DNA of 64,000 nt from Geobacter sp. UBA2189 (GCA_002328035.1 DCVL01000051.1:62001-126000), one strand, 5' to 3'; shown: positions 1-8,585, counted from the stretch's first letter. The notes: a model not told the origin generated them from the letters alone. A program made the numbers and translations.

Positions 1-1215
1 GTAGAAGAGATACGGGAACAGCACTGCAGCTAAAACAAAAAGAGATGGAGCCAGCAGTCGGCGATATACTACAGCGGTATCCGCTGCAAAATATTCACGA
101 GTCAGAACAAAACAGAGGTGGACAGGAGAGAGCATTACACCGGCAAACCCTCCCGCAAATGCGAGAGCTTCAAGCCAGAGGTTAGGCTGCCCATCCGCAC
201 CCATAAGAGGCAATAGAAGCGGAAATGTTATCCCCACATACCCAACCGTCAGTCCGGTCATTATTCCAGCAATAAATGGAATTATAAGCATCAATAATGG
301 TATCGGGAGGTTTGATGCCGCAAAGAAACTGGAAATACCTGCCAAAGCGCCGGTTGAACGGAGCACCTCCTGAAAAATCATTATTCCTATAACCAGAAAG
401 AGGGCTTTGAATGAGAGGCTTTCATGCAATGTCATTAAAATCTGAGCCGGTTTGTAACGATGAGCTATGAAGAGGATTGCAACACCGCCTGAGAGAGCCA
501 GAACAGCGCTGACTTTGAAGGCAACGACAAGAGATAGAGATATAAGGATTGGTGATGACATCAGTAAAAATATGCCAAACTGCCTCATCCGATCGGCGGG
601 CATCGTTCCATGCTCAGGTTGTGGCCTCTCTATTTTATGAAAGCAGAACCAGGCGCCCGCAAGGATAACAGTGATGGCAAAAGGGAGGTGGGAGATAAAC
701 AGTTGTTGAGTTGAAATGCCGCTAAGTCCCGCAACCAGTATTATGCCAGGATATAGTGGGGATACATACTCCCATATATGCCTGTACCAATAGTTTATAA
801 GCGCATTCTGTTCAGGGGTTGACTGTATCCCCTCTGCCGCCTGGGCTACCATCGGAGCTGAAAAGACAGCACCACCAGGGGATGGGAGCATTCCTATCAT
901 TGCCGGAAGAGCCGCCATAACCATCCTGCGATCAGGCAGGGCTGTCGAAAGCGATGTTACCATCCGTTTTAGCATGCCTGTTGTGCGGAGCAGGTTTTCC
1001 ATGACCATTGTAAGAGCCAGGGTAGCTGTCATCTCTACGGATTTTGGAGAAGCTACGCCAAGATAGATAGAACGTCCCAGTTCAGGGAGTGGAAGCAGGT
1101 AAAGAAGTGCCAAAAGCAGGGAACCAATCGGCATTACGGCTGTCATGGAGACCTTTCGCCTCAACAGCCAGATGATAAAAATAAGCACCAGGCCGGTTAA
1201 AAGCAGATGTCTCAT
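1..1215 (-). CDS. DUF401 family integral membrane protein (C-terminus cut by window edge)
   Basis: An open frame of 405 codons starts at ATG 1215 and leaves the window at base 1 without a stop. The translation is almost entirely hydrophobic and contains roughly nine to ten membrane segments. It has a conserved-looking MLPSPGGAVFSAP stretch near residue 110 and NYWYRHIWEY near residue 142, which I recognise as typical of DUF401 (anion-permease-like) proteins. The start lies four bases after the stop of the response regulator at 1220, so the two are probably co-transcribed. DUF401 proteins have no established substrate; an organic-anion transport role is only an inference from topology. It is nearly complete, missing little beyond the last visible helix. 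Confidence 0.8.
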   Translation of the reverse strand, partial: MRHLLLTGLVLIFIIWLLRRKVSMTAVMPIGSLLLALLYLLPLPELGRSIYLGVASPKSVEMTATLALTMVMENLLRTTGMLKRMVTSLSTALPDRRMVMAALPAMIGMLPSPGGAVFSAPMVAQAAEGIQSTPEQNALINYWYRHIWEYVSPLYPGIILVAGLSGISTQQLFISHLPFAITVILAGAWFCFHKIERPQPEHGTMPADRMRQFGIFLLMSSPILISLSLVVAFKVSAVLALSGGVAILFIAHRYKPAQILMTLHESLSFKALFLVIGIMIFQEVLRSTGALAGISSFFAASNLPIPLLMLIIPFIAGIMTGLTVGYVGITFPLLLPLMGADGQPNLWLEALAFAGGFAGVMLSPVHLCFVLTREYFAADTAVVYRRLLAPSLFVLAAVLFPYLFY

Positions 1216-1219
1216 ATAT

Positions 1220-1609
1220 TTAACTCTCCTGTTCAGCCTTGCTGCTGAGAGAGCTGAATATCATATCCAGCACAGCCTTTTGGCGCACCTCATGTTTGTT
1301 GAGCACTGCAAGACAACTTCCCATAGGACAGTGCTCATGCAAAAAATCTGCATCACGACTGGAGAGAATCACAATTCTCCGTTTTTCGATTCCGAACTGT
1401 ACAGCAAACTTCAACAGTTTTAGTCCATCCAGCGTTGGCATCTCAAAGTCTATCAGGATTAAATCGTAAGGAGCCTTTCGGATGTCAGTCAATGCTTCAA
1501 GGGGGTTGTTGCAGATATCAACCGCAAGCAGAGGGTACTGCTCTGCAATGTAATCTTTTAGCAATCGGGTAAACGCAGGGTCGTCATCTATCAGCAGGAT
1601 TTTTCCCAT
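1220..1609 (-). CDS. Single-domain CheY-like response regulator
   Basis: A 129-residue receiver domain with no output domain. The acidic pocket DDD is at residues 8-10, the likely phosphoacceptor Asp54 lies in LILIDFEMP, Ser83-Ser84 occupy the conserved Thr/Ser position and Lys105 the conserved lysine position. It should accept phosphate from a histidine kinase and signal by protein contact. No kinase gene is adjacent. It sits between a small membrane protein and the DUF401 transporter-like gene, 4 bases from the latter, so it could act on membrane transport, but that is inference. A short Ser/Glu-rich tail (SSKAEQES) ends the protein. Confidence 0.85.
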   Translation of the reverse strand: MGKILLIDDDPAFTRLLKDYIAEQYPLLAVDICNNPLEALTDIRKAPYDLILIDFEMPTLDGLKLLKFAVQFGIEKRRIVILSSRDADFLHEHCPMGSCLAVLNKHEVRQKAVLDMIFSSLSSKAEQES

Positions 1610-1625
1610 TTATATTCTCTATATT

Positions 1626-2078
1626 CTAAAACAGGTAAGGGGAGTTATTGTTAAACTGTTCTCTCTGTTTCCAGATCACACGGCTTATCCAGAGTACTAT
1701 CCCGATGGTAAAAAGATTGCTGAACAACATACCTCTTGGATCTATTGAGCGCTCAAGTATCCTTTCAAGCTCATTATGAGATACAAGAAACAGGTTGACC
1801 AGGATATTCAATACTTCATATCCGTTATATATCAGTAGAAGGATCCAGGTAAGATGCTGTCTTTGCCAGAGCCCCAGGAAGAGATAGAGGCAGAACAGGC
1901 TGTCTATTGTAATGAATATCCTTGCAGCCTTGTCTTCAAGGATATAACCGAAAACAGGAATCGGCTGTCCGTAACTCATCAATGTCATAAGAAGCATGAA
2001 GAGATAGAGGCCGGTCAACATAATCATGGTCTGGGAACGGGGAGTAGCGTCATCATGATTAGGGAGATCGTCAATCAT
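1626..2078 (-). CDS. Four-helix membrane protein of unknown function
   Basis: A 150-residue protein with four clear hydrophobic segments at about residues 18-36, 52-71, 75-98 and 118-137, and a basic, Asn-rich C-terminus. I do not recognise a family. Its ATG overlaps the stop codon of a 33-codon membrane peptide gene in the arrangement ATGA, which indicates translational coupling. It is followed 16 bases later by the CheY-like gene. The context suggests a membrane component of the same unit as the response regulator and DUF401 protein. Confidence 0.7.
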   Translation of the reverse strand: MIDDLPNHDDATPRSQTMIMLTGLYLFMLLMTLMSYGQPIPVFGYILEDKAARIFITIDSLFCLYLFLGLWQRQHLTWILLLIYNGYEVLNILVNLFLVSHNELERILERSIDPRGMLFSNLFTIGIVLWISRVIWKQREQFNNNSPYLF

Positions 2079-2176
2079 GACTTTTTCTTCCTCATATCAC
2101 TTATTCCCACGCAAAAGGCGATGACAGCCAGTATAAAACAGATAAATATCCAATCAGCAGTACTGAATCCAAACAT
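2075..2176 (-). CDS. Putative 33-residue single-pass membrane protein
   Basis: Short frame beginning MFGFSTADWIF and ending RKKKS: one hydrophobic helix followed by a positively charged cytoplasmic tail. The ATG at 2176 directly follows the TAA stop (2179-2177) of the TPR gene, and a GGAAGG ribosome-binding site lies within that gene's end. Its TGA overlaps the ATG of the next membrane protein (ATGA). The gapless packing, Shine-Dalgarno sequence and helix-plus-basic-tail design argue that it is a real gene, although it is very short. Its topology recalls the small accessory subunits of some transporters, but no family assignment is made. Confidence 0.55.
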   Translation of the reverse strand: MFGFSTADWIFICFILAVIAFCVGISDMRKKKS

Positions 2177-3073
2177 TTAGCACCTTCCGCGAACTGCATC
2201 GGCCTTGTCTGTCATATTTACGGCACGATAACATTGCTCAAGAAAACGATATACTCCTGCCATTGGAAACTGTGAGCAGAATACCTCATCTGCAAGTACA
2301 TCCTCTACTATAGCCGCCGCTTCGTAGTAATCCTCTTCCTGATGCTGCTCAAAGGCTACTGAGAGAGCCGTGAGATAGTCCACAGCTGGAACCCTGGGCA
2401 ATTCACCTTTTTTAATTGCGTTGATGCGTGTTTCAAGGCTTAGGCGTTCAGAGTCCTTAAGTTTGTCAAGCAGCGGTTCCCACAGCTGAAGTGCTTGCTC
2501 ATAGTGTCCTAGCACATAGTGGACTTCACCAAATTGATAGGCTGTATGAAGATTAAGTGGGTCAAGCTCGAAAGATTTGGCAAGATATTTCTCAGCGCCA
2601 TACCATGACTGTACGGCCAGATGTGTTGCCTCCATCCTGCTTCCTTTTTCCACAAATGTCTGCCCGATCTCGTACCAAAGTCCTGCGTTGTTTTTTTCAA
2701 GCAGCGACATGATTTTTAAAAGATTTATCTTGCGGGTAAGGAACGGAACTTCAGCCTCCTTAATATCAATGGTTATAACCTCGCCACCTATCTCTGCGAT
2801 AAGATGAGGATATCCGGACTGAAGAATCCGTGCGAAATCAATGGCATATACGCAATCAGGATTCTGGGCAAGCGCCTTGTACATCCCCTTGCCAATCTGA
2901 TCGTAGCCTGGCTCACCCTGCTCAAGCGCGGCCCTGTAATCCTCTTCAACAAGCGGGATAGGGAGTTCCCAGGGAATATCCACGCGGCCATCCCTTCCGG
3001 TGATATGAAAATTTTCAATAGGTTGAAAGTAACTGATCCCCTCCAACGGGGTAGGTTCAATGCATTTTATCAT
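2177..3073 (-). CDS. TPR-repeat protein of unknown function
   Basis: A 298-residue soluble protein without a signal peptide. The segment from about residue 125 to 215 has tetratricopeptide-like helices (for example YGAEKYLAKSFELDPLNLHTA and the next unit HYVLGHYEQALQLWEPLL), and the C-terminal part again looks helical and repeat-like. The N-terminal 100 residues are not recognised. The start ATG at 3073 has a GGAG element 9 bases upstream. The 70-base AT-rich gap upstream (3074-3143) could hold a promoter, though no convincing boxes were found. It probably acts as a scaffold in the operon with the downstream membrane genes. Confidence 0.65.
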   Translation of the reverse strand: MIKCIEPTPLEGISYFQPIENFHITGRDGRVDIPWELPIPLVEEDYRAALEQGEPGYDQIGKGMYKALAQNPDCVYAIDFARILQSGYPHLIAEIGGEVITIDIKEAEVPFLTRKINLLKIMSLLEKNNAGLWYEIGQTFVEKGSRMEATHLAVQSWYGAEKYLAKSFELDPLNLHTAYQFGEVHYVLGHYEQALQLWEPLLDKLKDSERLSLETRINAIKKGELPRVPAVDYLTALSVAFEQHQEEDYYEAAAIVEDVLADEVFCSQFPMAGVYRFLEQCYRAVNMTDKADAVRGRC

Positions 3074-3143
3074 TTTTATACTCCAGAGTTATGAATGTGG
3101 ATTATCTAAAATAGTCAAATATAACAGTAAATACAAATATATA

Positions 3144-3980
3144 TTATTCGGAGTATCTGTTCGGGAAGGTGTTAAGTCCTGCATGCACCCCGATCATCTT
3201 GTAGATCTGTATGCCATCCCATGGTTCATCCATGATGCCATCATGGATTGCCCAGCTTCGTCCACGTACGGTTCGCTCCATTCCCTGCTGGCGAAATGGG
3301 GTGGAGCCATCAAGGCGCTCAAAAAGTTTTCCTCCAGGCTGAAACTCCCTGTTAATTTCAAGCATAAGTCTTAGTCCGGTCAGATAATCGAAACCGTATT
3401 TTTCATACCTTATCGCATTGTCATATGTGAGTGGTTCTGCAACTATCATTTCCATCCCCAGGCTGTCTGTAAATTGTTCAACCAGCTGGAAAAACTCATT
3501 AAACATCTGTAAACCGCGCCTGGTCTGGTTAGGGAACAGGCCAGCCTGCATGGCTCTCAGTTCCTCTGGTAGATTACGTCCATGAGAAGTAAAATAGTTT
3601 ACCGCTCCAGCTTCTGTTACGTCAACCGCAAAGCGAGGAGCATCAGGGTCGCAGATGATGCAAAAGGCTAGCTCCATCTGGTGAAATTGTGTGTCTGTAA
3701 GTTCTGCAAAAAAGACTGAATCACTGTCGTTATGTCTTGCCCTGACATTAATCCTGACAAAATTCAGACCTTCCGGAGCAACTATCTGAATAAGCGGTTT
3801 ATCTGGATGAGCGGATAGATTGTCGGGTGTAATCCGAAGAAGATTCAAAAGGCGTGTAGGCAGCAGTTTTGAGTAGATGGATTCCTTTTCGTGCAGTTGT
3901 AAACGGTTTACGGCTGAGAGCGATGTTAGCGGAAAGCCAGAGCTGCTTGTTAATGGTCTGTTCCCAGGCAGTTTTGGCAT
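3144..3980 (-). CDS. Conserved-type unknown protein with acetyltransferase-like C-terminal patch
   Basis: A 278-residue protein not recognised by whole-length similarity. The segment IVAEPLTYDNAIRYEKYGFDY (about residues 191-211) resembles the last core motif of GNAT acetyltransferases, where an Asn/Ala helix precedes YEKxGF. The acetyl-CoA P-loop motif QxxGxG/A is not evident, so a GNAT role remains weak. The start overlaps the stop of the AcuC-type deacetylase gene (TGATG), which implies coupled translation and a shared function, possibly opposing acetylation and deacetylation. Alternative: an unrelated conserved protein of acuC operons. Confidence 0.6.
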   Translation of the reverse strand: MPKLPGNRPLTSSSGFPLTSLSAVNRLQLHEKESIYSKLLPTRLLNLLRITPDNLSAHPDKPLIQIVAPEGLNFVRINVRARHNDSDSVFFAELTDTQFHQMELAFCIICDPDAPRFAVDVTEAGAVNYFTSHGRNLPEELRAMQAGLFPNQTRRGLQMFNEFFQLVEQFTDSLGMEMIVAEPLTYDNAIRYEKYGFDYLTGLRLMLEINREFQPGGKLFERLDGSTPFRQQGMERTVRGRSWAIHDGIMDEPWDGIQIYKMIGVHAGLNTFPNRYSE

Positions 3981-5131
3981 CAGAGAAGCTCCTTCAGGTC
4001 TCCGCCAATGATAGTTGGAAATACATTTTTTCTTATTTTGGAAATGCTTTTTTCCATTGCATCCAGAGCTAGTCCACGATCATGCTCATCTGCCCAGTGC
4101 ATGGCGTCCAGAAGCATTGTATTTGGATATCCCTGCCTACGGATCTTTTTGACAAATTGAGTCGGCAGGCGCGGATATAACTCAATATCATTCATGGCAG
4201 CCCAGGCAATAGTCCAGGCACGCGCTGTATTCATCAGGTCGTAACCACCGCCTCCCAGCGCAACCCAGGGGATCTTTAATGCCTGTAGCTTACGCATGAT
4301 ATACGAGTAAGCGAATGTGGTTATCTCCAATCTTGTCAGAGGGTCTGTGCGGAAGGTGTCTGCCCCTATCTGCGCAACAATTATATCGGGGTTAAAGGCT
4401 GCCAGAAGAGGGTATACCACTTCGTCAAATCCTCTCATGTAAAGAGGATCGTCGGTATGTGCCAAAAGAGGCAGGTTGATGGTATGGCCCAGGCCGGAGC
4501 CGTTGCCTGTTTCATCCTCAAAGCCGGTGCCAGGGAAAAAATAGATGCCGCTTTCATGCAGGGAGACAGTTAATACCTGATCAGTATCGTAAAAGGCCTC
4601 CTGCACACCATCGCCGTGGTGAGCATCCAAATCCAGATAAGCAACCCTCCGTCCACGTTTGAGCAACCATTTGATAGCTATTGCAGCATCATTTAGATAG
4701 CAGAATCCTGAAGCCTTGTTTTTGTGCGCATGATGCCAGCCTCCTGCCGGGGATAGGACTGCCCGAAAACCTTCTTCTTCAATCAGGCGGCATGCCTCCA
4801 TAGTTGCGCCTGCTCCAAGGGCAGCGTAATCAAAAAGTCCTTTGAATACGGGGCAGTCCGCATCGCCAAGTCCAAACAGAAAATCTGCCCGAGATTCGTC
4901 TGAAAGGCTGAACTCTTCCAAGCGATTTATATATTCTGCGGTATGAAAAGAGAGCATCTGCTCTTTTGTTACAGGTTGACAGTCACGCCGTTCCATTTTT
5001 GGAAGGTTTAATAGTTTGTATGCTTCCAGCAGTTCAAGGGCTATACCATAGCGATGCAGCTTGAAAGGATGGTGGCTGCCATAGCTGAATTGCTCAAAGC
5101 TTGATGAGTAGACAAGTGCTGTTTTAGGCAT
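3980..5131 (-). CDS. acuC: AcuC-like class I histone deacetylase family enzyme
   Basis: A 383-residue enzyme of the arginase/deacetylase fold. The core motifs are present: GGWHHAHKNKASGFC with the tandem catalytic histidines, YLDLDAHHGDGV carrying the Asp and His zinc ligands, GADTFRTDPL with the third zinc-ligand Asp, and GGGGYD near the end. AcuC proteins are linked to acetoin/acetyl-CoA metabolism and deacetylate proteins such as acetyl-CoA synthetase. The ORF can be extended to a GTG at 5173, but that start lacks a ribosome-binding site, while the ATG at 5131 sits just ahead of the conserved KTALVYS strand; hence the shorter start. It is first in an operon with the gene at 3144-3980. Confidence 0.85.
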   Translation of the reverse strand: MPKTALVYSSSFEQFSYGSHHPFKLHRYGIALELLEAYKLLNLPKMERRDCQPVTKEQMLSFHTAEYINRLEEFSLSDESRADFLFGLGDADCPVFKGLFDYAALGAGATMEACRLIEEEGFRAVLSPAGGWHHAHKNKASGFCYLNDAAIAIKWLLKRGRRVAYLDLDAHHGDGVQEAFYDTDQVLTVSLHESGIYFFPGTGFEDETGNGSGLGHTINLPLLAHTDDPLYMRGFDEVVYPLLAAFNPDIIVAQIGADTFRTDPLTRLEITTFAYSYIMRKLQALKIPWVALGGGGYDLMNTARAWTIAWAAMNDIELYPRLPTQFVKKIRRQGYPNTMLLDAMHWADEHDRGLALDAMEKSISKIRKNVFPTIIGGDLKELL

Positions 5132-5256
5132 TTCAGATGGCTCGGGCAGAGTGTAGTGACAGCGATAAACCACTGCTAGAACAGGTTTGGGTGTTGATAA
5201 GATTTTTTAATCCCATTGAATTAGTCCTTGTTCTTAAAATATTCTTGTTTTTCGTA

Positions 5257-5286
5257 AATATACAAAATAATGGCTTTACATCGCAA
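5257..5286 (-). promoter_or_regulatory. Candidate sigma-70 promoter for the acuC operon
   Basis: On the minus strand TTGCGA (5286-5281) is followed after 18 bases by TATATT (5262-5257), about 125 bases before the acuC ATG. The -10 box is good, the -35 box moderate and the spacing one base long. It lies back to back with the candidate promoter of the plus-strand hydrolase gene. Confidence 0.3.
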
Positions 5287-5313
5287 CCATTAAGCCGACT
5301 TTCCATTCTACTG

Positions 5314-5343
5314 TTGACACGGGATGCAAAAAGAGAGGATTTT
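5314..5343 (+). promoter_or_regulatory. Candidate sigma-70 promoter for the MBL-fold hydrolase gene
   Basis: A perfect TTGACA at 5314-5319 is followed after 18 bases by GATTTT (5338-5343), a weak -10 box. Transcription would start near 5350, just ahead of the strong AAGGAGGGG ribosome-binding site at about 5360 and the ATG at 5372. Confidence 0.35.
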
Positions 5344-5371
5344 GGATTAAATTAATCTTAAGGAGGGGAAT

Positions 5372-6202
5372 ATGGGCTATCGCATTACAATTTTGTGTGA
5401 GAACTCTGTTGGTTCAATATCCGGAACTCTTGGAGAACATGGTTTCAGCGCTATTATAGAATGGGATGGCGGTTCTTTATTGTTTGATACCGGCCAGGGT
5501 TTTACCCTCTTACATAATGCACAGCGTATGAACAAAAATCTCCATCTGGTTAAGGATGTTGCACTCTCACATGGACACTATGACCATACAGGTGGTCTGT
5601 TGCCGCTTCTAAGAACCTGTGGTTCCAAAAGGATTTTCGGACATCCAGAGGTTTTTGTGCCGCGTTATCGCCACAAAGATACCGGTGAAAACATCTCTTT
5701 AGGTGTTCCATATCCCAAGGATTATCTGGAAGGACAGGGCGGAGTCTTTGACTTTTCGGATCAGTACCGTGAGATCTGCCCTGGCGTATTTATGACAGGC
5801 CAGGTGCCAAGAAAGAGCAGTTTTGAGACAGGAGACAGCGGACTTTTTATCGACACCTCCGCATCTGCACGAGATCCTTTCAATGATGATCAGTCACTTG
5901 TTATTCCAACGACAAAAGGACTGGTTATTCTATTGGGTTGCTGTCACTCTGGTTTGATCAATACTCTTGAGTATACCTCAGGGATAACTGGTCGCGATGA
6001 TATTCTTGCTATAATCGGGGGCACTCACCTCGGTTTTTCAAGCGCCCAACAACTTGATCAGACTGTTAAGGAATTAAAAAAATGGCAGATCGACAAACTT
6101 GCCGTAAGCCATTGCACCGGTTTTAATGCCGCAGCCCGTTTAAAGCATGAGTTTCCATCGGCCTTTCAGTCCGCTCATGTTGGCTACTCTATTGAAATAT
6201 AG
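5372..6202 (+). CDS. MBL-fold metallohydrolase (dihydropterin-phosphate synthase-like)
   Basis: A 276-residue metallo-beta-lactamase fold protein. The metal-binding motif HGHYDHTGG is at about residues 67-75, a second His/Cys site appears in LGCCHSG near residue 192, and GGTHLGF near residue 216 completes the set. This arrangement matches the archaeal-type 7,8-dihydropterin-6-methyl-4-(beta-D-ribofuranosyl)aminobenzene-5'-phosphate synthase-like subgroup, whose real substrate in bacteria is mostly unknown. The start is supported by a strong AAGGAGGGG site. The gene lies between divergent acuC and downstream pckG, separated from each by more than 100 bases. Confidence 0.8.
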   Translation: MGYRITILCENSVGSISGTLGEHGFSAIIEWDGGSLLFDTGQGFTLLHNAQRMNKNLHLVKDVALSHGHYDHTGGLLPLLRTCGSKRIFGHPEVFVPRYRHKDTGENISLGVPYPKDYLEGQGGVFDFSDQYREICPGVFMTGQVPRKSSFETGDSGLFIDTSASARDPFNDDQSLVIPTTKGLVILLGCCHSGLINTLEYTSGITGRDDILAIIGGTHLGFSSAQQLDQTVKELKKWQIDKLAVSHCTGFNAAARLKHEFPSAFQSAHVGYSIEI

Positions 6203-6324
6203 AAAAAACTTTAAACTTTAGTTAGCCCCTTTTGTTTTAGTCTCTCTTATGATACATAAGTGAGAATAAATTTTTGGCTTATAGTGCTGGTTATTTTTAT
6301 TTCCTGAAGGGGGAGGCGGCAGAC

Positions 6325-8175
6325 ATGAGTTATGAAGTGAAAAATGAACAGTTAAAGCAATGGGTGGCCGAAATGGCTGAGATGTGCCAGCCGGATAGCA
6401 TCCACTGGTGTGATGGTTCGCAGGAGGAGTATGACAAGCTCTGCGCACAGATGGTGGAGAGTGGAACCTTTATCAAACTTAATCCTGAAAAACGTCCTAA
6501 CAGCTATCTCAGCCTTTCAGATCCATCTGATGTTGCCAGGGTTGAAGATCGTACTTTTATCTGCTCTCGTTCCAAGCAGGATGCAGGCCCCACAAATAAC
6601 TGGGTAGATCCGAAAGAGATGAAGGCAACACTCAAAGGTCTTTTCAAAGGCTCAATGAAAGGGCGTACGATGTACGTTATCCCTTTCAGCATGGGTCCTC
6701 TGGGTTCAGATATCGCCAAGATAGGGATTGAGATTACAGATTCTCTATATGTTGTTGCCAATATGAGGATAATGACCCGTATGGGTAAGCAGGTTATAGA
6801 TGTGCTTGGTGATGGTGAATTCATACCTTGCCTGCACTCCGTTGGCGCACCACTGGAGCCAGGGCAGAAGGATGTTCCATGGCCTTGCAACAAGCAGAAG
6901 TATATTGTCCATTTCCCTGAGGAAAGGGCAATCTGGTCATTCGGCTCCGGTTATGGTGGTAACGCGCTTCTTGGTAAGAAGTGTCTGGCTTTGAGAATTG
7001 CATCCAAGCAGGGCAAGGATGAAGGTTGGCTTGCAGAACATATGTTGATACTGGGTGTTGAGTCCCCGACTGGTGAGAAGACTTACGTTGGCGGCGCTTT
7101 TCCAAGTGCATGCGGAAAGACCAACTTTGCAATGTTGATACCTCCAACCCCGTTTCAGGAAAAAGGATGGAAGGTTACTACCATAGGTGATGATATTGCA
7201 TGGATTAAGCCAGGGGCTGATGGGCAGGTTTATGCCATCAATCCGGAGTACGGATACTTTGGTGTAGCGCCTGGTACCAACTACAAGACCAATCCCAATG
7301 CAATGATATCATGTGAAAAAAACACTATATTTACAAATACAGCTTTGACAGAAGATGGTGATGTCTGGTGGGAAGGTATGACGGATGAATTGCCTGCAAA
7401 GCTGACTGACTGGCAGGGAAATGCTTGGACACCTGATTGCGGGCGTCCAGCGGCTAACCCCAACGCACGTTTTACCTCACCGGCATCACAGTGCCCAAGT
7501 ATCGATCCTGACTGGGAGAATCCCAAAGGGGTGCCGATGAGCGCCTTTATATTTGGCGGTCGTCGCAAGGATACCGTCCCATTGGTTTATCAGGCATTTA
7601 ACTGGAACTATGGTGTCTATCTGGCATCTACACTTGGCTCAGAGACTACCGCTGCAGCTGTAGGTGCCACCGGAAATGTTCGTCGTGATCCTTTTGCAAT
7701 GCTGCCTTTCTGCGGATACCATATGGCTGATTATTTTGCACACTGGCTACAGTTCGGCAGAAGCATTGCGCGTCCGCCGCGTATATTCAGCGTCAACTGG
7801 TTCCGTAAGGATGAGAACGGCAAGTTCTTATGGCCAGGCTATTCTGACAATATGAGGGTACTGAAGTGGATCGTTGACAGGGTTCAGGGTAAGGTTGGCG
7901 CTGTTGAGTCACCTCTTGGCTGGATGCCCCGCTATGATGATATGGATTGGCAAGACCTTGATATGTCACGTGAGAAGTTCAATGAACTTATGTCGGTTGA
8001 TCGTAACGTATGGCAGAATGAGGTTATCTCTCACGAAGAACTGTTTGTAAAGATGTATGACAAACTTCCTAAAGAGTTTCTGCATATCAGGGAGCTGATA
8101 CTCTCTTCCCTGTGGCGTTCGCCTGAACATTGGGAACAGATAGGCGATCTTCACCCGAAGGGGTGGAATGAGTAG
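6325..8175 (+). CDS. pckG: Phosphoenolpyruvate carboxykinase (GTP)
   Basis: A 616-residue enzyme converting oxaloacetate and GTP to phosphoenolpyruvate, GDP and CO2 in gluconeogenesis. The length fits the GTP family, and the nucleotide-binding loop PSACGKTN is at residues 260-267 with the hyper-reactive cysteine (Cys263) typical of this family. YGGNALLGKKC, GDDIAW and FGGRRKDTVPLV are further conserved blocks. An in-frame TTG at 6274 would lengthen the protein, but the ATG at 6325 has a near-perfect AGGGGGAGG site 8 bases before it and starts the expected N-terminus. A 13-bp hairpin follows 22 bases after the stop, so the gene looks monocistronic. Confidence 0.95.
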   Translation: MSYEVKNEQLKQWVAEMAEMCQPDSIHWCDGSQEEYDKLCAQMVESGTFIKLNPEKRPNSYLSLSDPSDVARVEDRTFICSRSKQDAGPTNNWVDPKEMKATLKGLFKGSMKGRTMYVIPFSMGPLGSDIAKIGIEITDSLYVVANMRIMTRMGKQVIDVLGDGEFIPCLHSVGAPLEPGQKDVPWPCNKQKYIVHFPEERAIWSFGSGYGGNALLGKKCLALRIASKQGKDEGWLAEHMLILGVESPTGEKTYVGGAFPSACGKTNFAMLIPPTPFQEKGWKVTTIGDDIAWIKPGADGQVYAINPEYGYFGVAPGTNYKTNPNAMISCEKNTIFTNTALTEDGDVWWEGMTDELPAKLTDWQGNAWTPDCGRPAANPNARFTSPASQCPSIDPDWENPKGVPMSAFIFGGRRKDTVPLVYQAFNWNYGVYLASTLGSETTAAAVGATGNVRRDPFAMLPFCGYHMADYFAHWLQFGRSIARPPRIFSVNWFRKDENGKFLWPGYSDNMRVLKWIVDRVQGKVGAVESPLGWMPRYDDMDWQDLDMSREKFNELMSVDRNVWQNEVISHEELFVKMYDKLPKEFLHIRELILSSLWRSPEHWEQIGDLHPKGWNE

Positions 8176-8197
8176 ACCTTTTTTGATAGATGTAGAC

Positions 8198-8230
8198 AGA
8201 AGAGCTGATCTAATCTGGATCAGCTCTTCT
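8198..8230 (+). terminator. Rho-independent terminator after pckG
   Basis: A perfect 13-bp inverted repeat (8198-8210 with 8218-8230, seven-base loop) followed by GTTTTGT. It sits 22 bases after the pckG stop. The T-run is short, so it may be partial. Confidence 0.7.
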
Positions 8231-8249
8231 GTTTTGTAGGATAGAATAA

Positions 8250-8282
8250 AAAAAGCCTGCGGCATGTAGCCGCAGGCTTTTT
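8250..8282 (-). terminator. Terminator of the small lipoprotein gene (bidirectional)
   Basis: A perfect 14-bp stem (8250-8263 with 8269-8282, loop ATGTA) whose GC core is flanked by A and T runs, so it can stop transcription in both directions. On the minus strand it ends in a run of Ts and lies 18 bases after the lipoprotein stop. Confidence 0.85.
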
Positions 8283-8300
8283 ATCCAATATGGATAAATA

Positions 8301-8522
8301 TCAGTGCTTCTTCTCGTCCTTCTTAGGCTCAGCAGCAGGTGCAGCGGCAGGAGCGGCAGCAGCTTCAGGAGCTTTAACGGAAGAAACAGGCTTTTGTGCT
8401 TCAGGAGCCTTAGGAGCTTCAACAGCAGGAGCAGCAGGAGCAGCAGGTTGTTGCTTCTTGCAGCCAGCAGAAACGCCGAGAGCCAATGCGAGTACCAGGG
8501 ACAGGGAGAGCAGTTTTTTCAT
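8301..8522 (-). CDS. Small Ala/Pro-rich lipoprotein
   Basis: A 73-residue protein: signal peptide MKKLLSLSLVLALALG, a lipobox-like VSAGC with the modified cysteine at residue 21, then a low-complexity Ala/Pro/Glu/Lys tail ending KKDEKKH. It should be lipid-anchored and periplasmic, with an extended flexible tail. AGAGGTGA upstream of the ATG supports the start. The gene has its own strong promoter and terminator, suggesting abundant expression. The function is unknown; a structural envelope role like that of other small abundant lipoproteins is only a guess. The GCA/GCT-rich repeats produce long plus-strand shadow ORFs. Confidence 0.85.
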   Translation of the reverse strand: MKKLLSLSLVLALALGVSAGCKKQQPAAPAAPAVEAPKAPEAQKPVSSVKAPEAAAAPAAAPAAEPKKDEKKH

Positions 8523-8548
8523 TTGATTTCACCTCTTGGGTTAATTAA

Positions 8549-8564
8549 CCTCGCTTAAGCGGGG
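8549..8564 (-). promoter_or_regulatory. Leader hairpin of the small lipoprotein mRNA
   Basis: A 16-base near-palindrome centred on CTTAAG lies between the promoter and the ribosome-binding site, so it would fold in the 5' leader. It may stabilise the mRNA or bind a regulator; neither is shown. Confidence 0.3.
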
Positions 8565-8585
8565 TAGTGTAAGCAACAAAGGAAA

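Noticed and set aside
6274..6324. TTG start extending pckG by 17 codons
   Set aside because: The ATG at 6325 has a strong ribosome-binding site and matches the expected N-terminus.
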